16,762 bases of DNA. It comes from Candidatus Methanophagales archaeon ANME-1-THS (GTDB lineage Archaea; Halobacteriota; Syntropharchaeia; Alkanophagales; Methanospirareceae). The stretch is taken from the NCBI GenBank assembly GCA_004212135.1, contig RXIE01000112.1, positions 1-16,762 on the forward strand. Direction: 5' to 3'. This document shows positions 1 through 6,022 of the stretch, piece by piece (the stretch's first letter is position 1; every line of letters starts with the position of its first letter). The position numbers and the translations under genes are program-made. Below the pieces are notes generated by a model. It was not told the DNA's origin. It was given only the letters and a program-made list of their open reading frames with translations, and did not search any database.

Positions 1-372
1 TAGGGGTGTAAGTTTCACCAGTGCTACAAGGCTATCTTCACCTCCCGGAAAGTACTCCTCCCGATGAGCGTATCCGAAATGCTCAGCAGCAATAAGAAGG
101 TTCTCCAGAGCACAACCAACGCTGATGTGTAACTCACGCTGGTCAGCGTCAGCGACCTTAAGCCATCTTCCCTTGTCAGCAAAAATATCGATCTCGCTGT
201 CCCGAATGTGGAACTTCCATGGCTGACTATTATGACTGGAAGGAGCTAATATCGCATATCTAAGCAAGAATTTCAGTTTCTCCCTTGGACTCCCTTCAGC
301 TGGGAAATCTTGTGCATTGATTTGCCACGGTGTGACTTTGGGATCGTACTTATCTATCCTTTGACCCTTCAT
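1..372 (-). CDS. Nitroreductase-like (Acg-type) protein, N-terminal part, truncated by window edge
   Basis: Reading the minus strand from the ATG at 372 gives 124 codons open to the window edge, so only the N-terminal part is present. Residues around 45-55 read APSSHNSQPWKF, the FMN-contacting N-terminal signature of nitroreductase-fold proteins, here closest to the Acg-like branch. It is followed by a stretch (DADQRELHISVGCALENLL) matching the next helix of that family. Such enzymes are cytoplasmic FMN oxidoreductases; the substrate cannot be told. The gene is downstream of the winged-helix remnant on the same strand (22 bases away), so a regulator-oxidoreductase pair is possible. No clear ribosome binding site is seen. 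Confidence 0.75.
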   Translation of the reverse strand, partial: MKGQRIDKYDPKVTPWQINAQDFPAEGSPREKLKFLLRYAILAPSSHNSQPWKFHIRDSEIDIFADKGRWLKVADADQRELHISVGCALENLLIAAEHFGYAHREEYFPGGEDSLVALVKLTPL

Positions 373-393
373 CTTAACCACTCTTGCTGTTCA

Positions 394-660
394 TTATATT
401 GGAAGCTGCAGAAGGTAAAGCCCCTTCTTTAACTTCGCCTTCACATCCGCCACCTTATCGGTGACTGCATACACCCTGATCGTCTTACCTTCGCTTTGCT
501 CTTCCGAGATCTCGTACTTGCTCGTCAGGAACTCTTAATCTTCCAACCTCAAGAGATGGTAAGAGACCAACCTTCTCTCCATGCCTAACACGGCGGCTAA
601 CGTGTTGATTTGCCGCGGCTGCTCCAACCTGACCGGCTGGACGGGCGAGGGCCAGGGCAA
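394..660 (-). pseudogene. Remnant of an ArsR-like winged-helix regulator
   Basis: One minus-strand frame, read through a TAA at 535-537, gives a recognisable winged-helix segment: LAAVLGMERRLVSYHLLRLED, the stop, then EFLTSKYEIS, then a wing and C-terminal stretch (IRVYAVTDKVADVKAKLKK) ending with a TAA at 394-396. The pattern 'LA..LG.....VSYHL..LE...FL.SKYEIS' is typical of archaeal ArsR-like DNA-binding proteins. Upstream of about 660 the frame runs into further stops (TAG, then TGA) and no start with the first helices is found, so the N-terminus is missing or scrambled. It lies between the nitroreductase-like gene and the GC-rich segment, and may have been damaged when that segment arrived. 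A sequencing error could explain the single TAA but not the missing 5' part. Confidence 0.6.
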
Positions 661-706
661 GGCCTACTGGGTGGAACCCATGCCATAGAGCATAGGCAAA
701 CATCAC

Positions 707-732
707 GGGGTGCAGGTTGGACGCTGCACCCC
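707..732. terminator. Perfect 9-bp inverted repeat with 8-base loop
   Basis: GGGGTGCAG at 707-715 pairs perfectly with CTGCACCCC at 724-732. It lies 38 bases beyond the stop of the DUF6544-like gene on the minus strand. A GC-rich stem of this type fits a bacterial-style terminator brought in with the gene, but no T-run follows, so the terminator role is uncertain. Confidence 0.4.
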
Positions 733-761
733 GATAAATGACCGGGATTCGACGGTTTCCA

Positions 762-777
762 GGCTGTTTTTACAGCC
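762..777. terminator. Short hairpin over the stop codon of the DUF6544-like gene
   Basis: GGCTGT (762-767) and ACAGCC (772-777) form a 6-bp stem with a TTTT loop directly at the 3' end of the minus-strand gene. Together with the 707-732 hairpin it makes two stems in tandem behind that gene. The function is inferred from position only. Confidence 0.3.
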
Positions 778-1591
778 CGTGACGGCGGATGGCTTCGGAC
801 ACGTCCGCGTTGAACACCAGATCGTCGACGGTGTAGATGGCCCATGGCGTGCCCTCGTCTTCCCAGGTGGCAGCCAGCACGCGGGGCAGGGTCATGCCGT
901 GGAAGCTGCCCCACTCGCGCGCCTCGCAGATCCAGCGGATCTTCTCGCCGTCTTTATCCTTGTAGCGCATGGCTTCCATGGTGGTCAGCAGGCCAATGTG
1001 CGGGTCGAAATGGACGGTGAACGAGTCTTCCCCATCCTCGAAGGGCACCACCAAGCGAGCCGTGGCGTCGTCGATGGCCTCCCAGCGGACACGCGGATCG
1101 GTGAGGAAGATTGATGGCAGGACCATCGATTCGCCCCACAGACCCAGGTTTGCAGCCTGGTTCACCTTCGGCTCGTTCTCAACCGTGCCAAAGGGCAGTT
1201 CCAGCCGGCTGCTGCCGTCCAGGTAGAACTCGTTAACCTTTGTTAACACCTGCCCGAAGATGGTCAGCTCGATGTAATGGCGGTAGTTTCGCCCGGCTTC
1301 GTGTATGAACCGGTAGCGCGAGGGGAAGGTGATGCCGCCGAAGCGCAGCCTGGCCGGGCCGGTCATGACCGCCGAGTCGATCACCGGGATCGACTCGCCG
1401 GCGATGGTCCGGTAGAAACGCGCAACCGGGGCTGGCAGGTCCTCCGGCAGCGGGATGGTCCGGTCCAGAGTCGTGTTGGCGGGGTAAGCGGGCAGCGGGT
1501 CTGGAGTGACTTTGAGGCCGATCCAGCCCGCGAGCGCCAGCGCGAGCAGCACAAGGACGAGAATGGCGATCATCTTGCCGATCCTTTTCAT
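770..1591 (-). CDS. Membrane-anchored DUF6544-like protein, probably acquired from bacteria
   Basis: This 273-residue protein begins with a basic N-terminus and one hydrophobic segment (residues about 8-26), a signal anchor or uncleaved signal peptide, followed by a Pro-rich linker and a soluble domain. The phrase 'PLPEDLPAPVARFYRT..GE..PVIDSAVMTG..R' matches my recollection of the DUF6544 family; no enzymatic role is known to me. AGGA lies eight bases before the ATG. Base composition is strikingly different from the rest: a sampled line (1321-1380) is 72% G+C, against 40% in a sampled line of the ATPase gene, and third positions favour G/C. This points to transfer from a GC-rich bacterium (Chloroflexota-type donors are plausible, not shown). 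Two hairpins lie at its 3' side. Confidence 0.65.
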   Translation of the reverse strand: MKRIGKMIAILVLVLLALALAGWIGLKVTPDPLPAYPANTTLDRTIPLPEDLPAPVARFYRTIAGESIPVIDSAVMTGPARLRFGGITFPSRYRFIHEAGRNYRHYIELTIFGQVLTKVNEFYLDGSSRLELPFGTVENEPKVNQAANLGLWGESMVLPSIFLTDPRVRWEAIDDATARLVVPFEDGEDSFTVHFDPHIGLLTTMEAMRYKDKDGEKIRWICEAREWGSFHGMTLPRVLAATWEDEGTPWAIYTVDDLVFNADVSEAIRRHGL

Positions 1592-1747
1592 GATATGTTC
1601 CTAGAGTGAACCCCTGTAAGGCATAAGCGAAGTAAAATTTCTTCGTTTTTGATCGGTAGCCAAAAAGTCCTGTGTCATATCTGCTCCCGTTCCTGGATTG
1701 ATAACTAAAAATGATACAGTCAACTGGTGCATATACTTCAATATTCG

Positions 1748-2551
1748 TTAGAATAGCCTTCGTTGCCTCGGATCGGTCAACGAAATCACGGATGCGATGT
1801 ACCATTCGACGCGTTTCTTTTCCCAGATAAACTCGCCACGTGCTCGCTCAGCCGCTTCTAAAAGGAAATAAACCCGATCACCTTTTATTTCGATGCTCTC
1901 ACCATGCTCATCCACATCCACATCATGGCCCATGCATAGACTCTGGTCACAAAAGAATTGACATTTGCTATCGTAGAAGTAAAAACATCTGAATCGCGGC
2001 TTCGTCAATCCGAGCGTCTTCCCCTTCCACGCATCGGTATGTAAGAATTCGCCGCTCTCCGTTATCTTTTCCGCAATCGTTATTCGCTCTTCTTCAGCCT
2101 CTAATCGCCGCACGTACTCAATACCATCCACTTTAAGCTTCATGCTCTCTGGTCTTTTATCTTCCTGGGGGAAGAACTCCCCTACGTCCGCGTCGACCAC
2201 ATCCCATCTATGTAACTCGTTCATCAATGGATAAACCCGTTTCAGTTCCCCGTATTCATTCGCTCCAATTGCATGATCCTTTTTGGCGGACAAAATCATT
2301 AATCGCACCCTCTTAGGCAAGAGTTCCGTGAACTTACCCGCGTCGAACCATTTCCGTAACGCCCAGACCGTTTTATTCTCATATTTGAACCGCACCAGGC
2401 CGATGTCTCCCTGCAATTTCTGCACATACACATGATACGGCGCTTTCTGTTTCAATTTCGTAGAGCTCGCTTTTAGCTCGTTCCAGGTAACTGGCGTTCC
2501 TTTTTCTTCCAGGATCCGTTCGACCTCATGCCTGAACTTCTCGTAGACCAT
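1748..2551 (-). CDS. Unrecognised protein with N-terminal helical/winged-helix-like part and four-Cys cluster
   Basis: I do not recognise this 267-residue protein. Residues 1-70 (helix, short turn, helix, then 'VRFKYENKTVWALRKW') have the rhythm of a winged-helix fold. Residues 70-180 are charged and mixed alpha/beta. A cysteine cluster follows: C189, C197, C201 and C206 with H209, embedded in aromatic residues, which could bind zinc or an Fe-S cluster. There are no membrane segments or signal peptide. A TATA-like TTTAAA lies about 30 bases before the ATG, consistent with a leaderless transcript, and the gene diverges from mtnA. Composition is like the archaeal neighbours rather than the GC-rich gene downstream. 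A sequence-specific or metal-sensing DNA/RNA-binding role is possible but unproven. Confidence 0.7.
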   Translation of the reverse strand: MVYEKFRHEVERILEEKGTPVTWNELKASSTKLKQKAPYHVYVQKLQGDIGLVRFKYENKTVWALRKWFDAGKFTELLPKRVRLMILSAKKDHAIGANEYGELKRVYPLMNELHRWDVVDADVGEFFPQEDKRPESMKLKVDGIEYVRRLEAEEERITIAEKITESGEFLHTDAWKGKTLGLTKPRFRCFYFYDSKCQFFCDQSLCMGHDVDVDEHGESIEIKGDRVYFLLEAAERARGEFIWEKKRVEWYIASVISLTDPRQRRLF

Positions 2552-2669
2552 GGGGTGTTCTTACTGTTTTTGGCGGTCACATTTAAAGTTTCTGGTTTTT
2601 TCGTCTTGCAGCGTCTTTAACCAGGCATCGATTTGGTCTATGTATCTTATTCGGCATAACTTCAGATTC

Positions 2670-2679
2670 ATATATATAC
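2670..2679 (+). promoter_or_regulatory. TATA box for mtnA
   Basis: ATATATATAC sits about 47 bases before the mtnA ATG, in an otherwise non-coding divergent spacer of 170 bases. The spacing places transcription start near 2700, leaving a leader of about 20 bases that contains GAGG. Confidence 0.5.
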
Positions 2680-2721
2680 TATCCACGTTCTTATGTCTCT
2701 GGTAAAGAGGAAGAGCGGACG

Positions 2722-3717
2722 ATGAGAACGATTGATTGGGACGATGAGAAGGGAGTGGTGAAACTCATTGATCAGACGTTATTACCGGTGACCTATACAA
2801 TTGTGGACTGCTCGCATTTGGATGAGCTTATCGATGCGATAAAGAGATTGAAAGTGCGTGGTGCACCTGCCTTGGGGGTCGCCGGTGCGTTTGGTGTGGT
2901 ACTCGCCTGCATGCATGTGCATACTGAAACCGAGCTCGACGCTGAGATAGAGCGGCTCATACACGCACGACCGACCGCAATCAATCTCTCCTTCGGTGTT
3001 GAGCGAGCGTTACAGGCAACAATTCATGGGAGGACCATGCATGAGAAAGTGAGATTCGCATTAGAGGAGGCGAAGCGGATCGCAGAAGAAGATGTTCTCG
3101 TGAACAGGAAGATCGGGGAGTATGGGAGTGAGCTTCTGGATGATGGCGATGTCGTGCTGACGCATTGCAATGCCGGTCGGCTCGCTTGCGTGGACTGGGG
3201 CACTGCTCTGGGCGTCGTAAGAACAGCGATCGAGCAGGGCAAAAGGATCGAAGTAATCGCCTGTGAGACGAGACCGCTCAATCAGGGCTCGCGGCTCACC
3301 ACGTGGGAGTTGCTCCAGGACAAGATCCCGGTTACGCTTATCACGGACAGCATGGGTGCGGCGGTTATGCGAGACGGCAAAGTAGATATGGTGCTCGTCG
3401 GTGCGGATCGGGTAGTTAAGGAAGGGATTTTTAACAAAATAGGGACATATATGCATGCAGTAGTTGCGAAAGCGCACCAGATACCTTTTTATGTCGCGGC
3501 ACCGCTCTCCTCGTTCGATATAAAGCGAAGCTATAAAGAGGTTGTAATAGAGGAACGAAGTCCCGATGAACTCTTATTCTGTGGAGAGAAACAAATCGCA
3601 CCGCTTGACGTGAAGGTTTATAATCCTGCATTTGATTTCACACCCTTTGAGCTGATAGATGCGGTCATTACTGAAAAGGGGGTCGTTCGTCCTCCGGATC
3701 TGAATATTCATACGTAA
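2722..3717 (+). CDS. mtnA: S-methyl-5-thioribose-1-phosphate isomerase (MtnA family)
   Basis: This 331-residue cytoplasmic enzyme belongs to the MtnA/aIF2B-alpha-like family, which converts an aldose 1-phosphate to the ketose 1-phosphate (methylthioribose-1-P to methylthioribulose-1-P). Visible motifs are RGAPALG (46-52), LTHCNAGRLA with the catalytic-type Cys149, CETRPLNQGSRLTTWEL (about 181-197), TDSMGA, and VGADRV with the catalytic-type Asp229. The C-terminal YNPAFDFTP...GVVRPP closes the fold. The length is normal. In methanogens this enzyme is also connected with salvage of 5'-deoxyadenosine via 5-deoxyribose-1-P, which would suit an organism rich in radical SAM enzymes. The related ribose-1,5-bisphosphate isomerase is the main alternative, but the CETRPLNQG form favours MtnA. 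It converges with the beta-grasp gene, seven bases away. Confidence 0.88.
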   Translation: MRTIDWDDEKGVVKLIDQTLLPVTYTIVDCSHLDELIDAIKRLKVRGAPALGVAGAFGVVLACMHVHTETELDAEIERLIHARPTAINLSFGVERALQATIHGRTMHEKVRFALEEAKRIAEEDVLVNRKIGEYGSELLDDGDVVLTHCNAGRLACVDWGTALGVVRTAIEQGKRIEVIACETRPLNQGSRLTTWELLQDKIPVTLITDSMGAAVMRDGKVDMVLVGADRVVKEGIFNKIGTYMHAVVAKAHQIPFYVAAPLSSFDIKRSYKEVVIEERSPDELLFCGEKQIAPLDVKVYNPAFDFTPFELIDAVITEKGVVRPPDLNIHT

Positions 3718-3724
3718 TCCGAAG

Positions 3725-4027
3725 TTATCCTTCGGGTATAATTCTTATAATTGTTACCTCCTCACCGGCATTCTTCTCATCGGCTACCTCTTCATCCTCA
3801 GGCACTGGTTTACCGTCGCGCAGCACAATCGCCTCCTCGCGGTTGATCTCCAATATTTCCAGAACCCGCTCATAGGTATCTCCGCTCGAAACCGCTACCT
3901 TCCTCTCTTCTACTGTGGGGCTCTGCCCCATCACGGGCTCCGCCCGTGCCCCCCGCAAGCCCAGGAGGGGCTTACCGCAAGCCCTGTAAGGGCTTATGTC
4001 CGAAACAAGTTTCACGGTGAGTTCCAT
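3725..4027 (-). CDS. MoaD/ThiS-like beta-grasp (ubiquitin-like) protein interrupted by a hairpin element
   Basis: The ends of this 100-residue protein fit a small sulfur-carrier-type beta-grasp protein: MELTVKLVSD as strand 1, then ERKVAVSSGDTYERVLEILE, 'EAIVLRDGKPVPEDE' and 'EEVTIIRIIPEG' at the end. Between strand 1 and strand 2 about 30 extra residues (rich in Gly, Arg, Pro) are encoded by four consecutive DNA hairpins (3916-3995), which keep the frame open. The tail ends EG, not the usual GG needed for adenylation and thiocarboxylate formation, so canonical carrier activity is doubtful. The ATG at 4027 starts five bases after the nucleotidyltransferase stop but has no ribosome binding site. 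A second in-frame ATG at 4090 has GAGAGGTGA directly before it and would add 21 residues overlapping the upstream gene. Confidence 0.7.
   Translation of the reverse strand: MELTVKLVSDISPYRACGKPLLGLRGARAEPVMGQSPTVEERKVAVSSGDTYERVLEILEINREEAIVLRDGKPVPEDEEVADEKNAGEEVTIIRIIPEG
3916..3995. repeat. Four tandem hairpins inside a coding sequence
   Basis: Four perfect stem-loops follow one another within 80 bases: TGGGGC/GCCCCA (3916-3930, loop 3), CACGGGC/GCCCGTG (3932-3948, loop 3), AAGCCC/GGGCTT (3957-3973, loop 5) and AAGCCCT/AGGGCTT (3979-3995, loop 3). The last two are near-duplicates separated by CCGC-type spacers. The element lies in the strand 1-strand 2 loop of the beta-grasp gene and is translated. 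It looks like an intragenic palindromic repeat (MITE or REP-like), comparable in principle to the Rickettsia palindromic elements that insert in frame. No second copy was noticed in this window. Confidence 0.75.
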
Positions 4028-4032
4028 ATGAC

Positions 4033-4995
4033 TTATAAACGTGCCCAAGGGTGCTTTTTTCTTGAAAGCAACGAGAGCGATCGCATCCATTCACCTCTCG
4101 CTTCTCGTGTGGTACCTACGACCAATCGTGTCTCGTCTTCCGTCCGTTCGACCATGCCCCGAGCCTCTATCGTTTCGCCCGCTGCCGCCTGTCCTGCGTA
4201 GGTATGCGTGAATGAAAGAATCTTATCTATTTCAGGGTGCTCGAGTTTGTATATCGCGGGACTATCAAATGAAAACGACGCGTCTTTTACTTCAGCGGTT
4301 ATCAGCCGGTGACCCACGCGTTTGCCTTTTTCATAATCCCTTTTATCCAACTGCTGTAATTCCTCAGTGTCTCGCACGTACAAGATATCGAAGTAGGTGC
4401 TGCCGATCGCACCCCGGTGCTTCTTCCTCAGTTCGTGTGCAATAAACTCCTCATAACTCAACTCAGGCTTCCTCTTCTGGTAAATGTACCGCCACATCTC
4501 CTCGGTTATCGGGGTAATAAAACCTTTAGCGCATGCATCTTCGATCACTTCGCGCGCTCTGGTGAAGTAGTTCAGCCCGTAAACCACAAAATCCATGTCC
4601 GAGGTCTCGCCATTAAGGCCGCATAAATATGAGCCGGTTATACCCAGCCTTTTCTGGGGAATATGCGTTCCGAGGAGTTTATAAATCGTCTTGACCTTAT
4701 CATCATGGTCAGCGATTACAGGAAGCCGTTCCTCGGGTCTCAGAATCTCTTTGATATCCGCCTTGGGAACGATATGCGCGTCCTCTACGTAGTCAGCGCG
4801 GTGCGTCCGTAAGAATTCATACGCCTCGTTGAAATCCAGCTTTTTGTATCTCCCACGCTCCGAGACCCTCTCCCCCATATCATCCGGGATATAGCGTAAG
4901 AGACATCTCAATTCCTCGCCTCCCAGGTCGTAGCTGACCACTGAAAAGATCCAGTCGTTCTTTGTTATCACGAAATCCCGTATTCGCGCGTTCAT
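4033..4995 (-). CDS. Predicted nucleotidyltransferase (COG1665-like)
   Basis: The protein has 320 residues from the chosen ATG at 4995, which is preceded by AAAGGTG four bases upstream; an earlier in-frame ATG at 5025 has no such site. The central region holds a nucleotidyltransferase signature: GSYLCG at 121-126 and TSDMDFVVYG at 131-140, giving the Gly-Ser and the paired metal-binding aspartates D133 and D135 of the pol-beta superfamily. The N-terminus (RDFVITKNDWIFSVVSYD) and the C-terminal 'KLEHPEIDKILSFTHTYAGQA..GE.IEARG...RLVVGTTREARGEW' resemble archaeal COG1665 proteins as I recall them. The substrate is unknown. It is followed closely by the beta-grasp gene, so the pair is probably cotranscribed. 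Confidence 0.75.
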   Translation of the reverse strand: MNARIRDFVITKNDWIFSVVSYDLGGEELRCLLRYIPDDMGERVSERGRYKKLDFNEAYEFLRTHRADYVEDAHIVPKADIKEILRPEERLPVIADHDDKVKTIYKLLGTHIPQKRLGITGSYLCGLNGETSDMDFVVYGLNYFTRAREVIEDACAKGFITPITEEMWRYIYQKRKPELSYEEFIAHELRKKHRGAIGSTYFDILYVRDTEELQQLDKRDYEKGKRVGHRLITAEVKDASFSFDSPAIYKLEHPEIDKILSFTHTYAGQAAAGETIEARGMVERTEDETRLVVGTTREARGEWMRSLSLLSRKKHPWARL

Positions 4996-5037
4996 ACACC
5001 TTTCTTTAAAAAGAGAGCGTGACAAAAGAAATATTTA

Positions 5038-5067
5038 CTACCTCTTTTATCTACCTCTTTTATATAA
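5038..5067 (+). promoter_or_regulatory. Tandem 13-bp repeat carrying the TATA box of the NIL-ferredoxin operon
   Basis: CTACCTCTTTTAT occurs twice back to back (5038-5050 and 5051-5063). The second copy runs into TTTATATAAG (5058-5067), a good archaeal TATA box about 30 bases before the ATG at 5094. The spacing implies a leaderless or very short-leader transcript. The duplication doubles the upstream core and half the TATA motif, and may create a second, weaker promoter. Confidence 0.55.
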
Positions 5068-5093
5068 GTCTAAGGAGAACTATAACAGAAAGA

Positions 5094-5468
5094 ATGAAGC
5101 TGCTCTTGATCTACCCCTTACCTCTGGATGAAATGCCCTATACCGCTGAAGTAATTCTCGAAACCGGTGTGAAGATCAATATAGACCGGGCGACGAGAGG
5201 CGAGCTCATCGTTGATGTCCCGAATGATGCTGTGGATCAGGTAGCCGATCTTTTCAGGACGAAGGGTGTTGAAGTACGGAAATTAATGAAACTGATTGCA
5301 TGGGATGAAGAACGGTGTATTCACTGCGGTGCGTGCATCTCGGTCTGTCCAACCAAGGTGTTCAGGTTCAACCCTTCATGGAACTTGAATTTAGAAGAAG
5401 AGAAATGTGTTCGGTGTGAGCTCTGTATAAAAGCCTGTCCTCTTGGCGCGTTAGCGTGCGTGGATTGA
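5094..5468 (+). CDS. NIL-domain 2x[4Fe-4S] ferredoxin, HcyF-like (homocysteine synthesis)
   Basis: The protein has 124 residues. Residues 1-65 form a NIL-type alpha/beta domain. Residues 75-85 (C75, C78, C81, C85) and 105-115 (C105, C108, C111, C115) are two CxxCxxCxxxCP motifs for two [4Fe-4S] clusters. In methanogens a NIL-ferredoxin of this design (MA1822 of Methanosarcina) works with a DUF39 protein (MA1821) in making homocysteine from aspartate semialdehyde and sulfide; the DUF39 partner is not in this window. I chose the ATG at 5094 because it starts the NIL domain and suits the TATA at 5058-5067; an upstream ATG at 5019 would only add non-homologous hydrophobic residues. ribC follows after six bases, so the two are an operon. 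Confidence 0.8.
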   Translation: MKLLLIYPLPLDEMPYTAEVILETGVKINIDRATRGELIVDVPNDAVDQVADLFRTKGVEVRKLMKLIAWDEERCIHCGACISVCPTKVFRFNPSWNLNLEEEKCVRCELCIKACPLGALACVD

Positions 5469-5474
5469 GGTACG

Positions 5475-5939
5475 ATGAAGAAAGTGGGTATTGCGGATAC
5501 AACCTTTGCACGGTATGACATGGGTGCAGCGGCAATCGATGAACTGAAGAAGCGTGCATCGGTGCAGATAGAGCGGTACACCGTCCCGGGCATCAAGGAT
5601 CTGCCAGTTGCGGCAAAGAAGCTGATCGAGGAGAAGGGATGTGATATCGTCATGGCATTGGGCATGCCCGGTGCGAAGGATATCGACAAACAATGTGCCC
5701 ATGAAGCCTCGCTCGGCATCATCGCGGCACAGCTCCTTACCTCCACGCACATCATCGAGGTCTTTGTCTATGAGGACGAGGTTGGAACCGAGAAAGAACT
5801 CGCGTGGCTCGCAGACCGCCGCACGAGGGAACATGCAGAGAACGTGATAAAGGTGCTCTTCAAGCCACATGAACTGGAACGCGAAGCCGGCATGGGGAAG
5901 CGGCAAGGGTTTGAAGATGTAGGTCCGGTAAAGTTATAA
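5475..5939 (+). CDS. ribC: Riboflavin synthase, archaeal type
   Basis: The enzyme dismutates two 6,7-dimethyl-8-ribityllumazine molecules to riboflavin plus the pyrimidinedione. It is the archaeal form, homologous to lumazine synthase and not to bacterial RibE. Seen in the 154 residues are VGIADTTFARYDMG (4-17), TVPGIKDLPVA (36-46), ALGMPG (61-66), CAHEASLG (74-81), a helix region with RREHAENV-like sequence, and the C-terminal GKRQGFEDVGP. The length matches the family. GAGG lies eight bases before the ATG, six bases after the ferredoxin stop. The next gene of the pathway, ribH, is on the same strand but separated by an ATPase/TOPRIM cassette. Confidence 0.93.
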   Translation: MKKVGIADTTFARYDMGAAAIDELKKRASVQIERYTVPGIKDLPVAAKKLIEEKGCDIVMALGMPGAKDIDKQCAHEASLGIIAAQLLTSTHIIEVFVYEDEVGTEKELAWLADRRTREHAENVIKVLFKPHELEREAGMGKRQGFEDVGPVKL

Positions 5940-5973
5940 GTGCAAACCGCAAAGTACAAATGTGCGGAAACAA

Positions 5974-5980
5974 TTTATAA
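5974..5980 (+). promoter_or_regulatory. TATA box and ribosome binding site of the ATPase cassette
   Basis: TTTATAA lies about 45 bases before the ATPase ATG (6023). GGTGAT at 6009-6014 precedes that ATG by eight bases. The cassette thus seems to have its own promoter immediately after ribC rather than relying on the riboflavin operon. Confidence 0.4.
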
Positions 5981-6022
5981 CACTCTAAAAAATATCTAAA
6001 TAACATTGGTGATGCTAAAAAG

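Noticed and set aside
535..537. Pyrrolysine or other recoding at the interrupted genes
   Set aside because: Both in-frame stops (535-537 and 10778-10780) are TAA, not TAG or TGA, so pyrrolysine or selenocysteine does not explain them.
710..1226. Long plus-strand frames opposite the GC-rich gene
   Set aside because: Shadow frames produced by high GC; the minus-strand gene has a signal anchor and family-like sequence.
1600..1690. Short peptide on the minus strand (MTQDFLATDQ...) preceded by GGGAG
   Set aside because: Only about 25 codons, no family resemblance; possibly a leader or chance.
1593..1805. Reading frame on the minus strand upstream of the DUF6544-like gene (MVHRIRDFVDRSE...)
   Set aside because: It overlaps the end of the 1748-2551 gene in another frame, runs out of frame through the DUF6544-like gene and resembles nothing; most of it is spacer.
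3916..3995. CRISPR array or terminator
   Set aside because: The hairpins differ from each other, there are no equal spacers, and the segment lies within an open reading frame.
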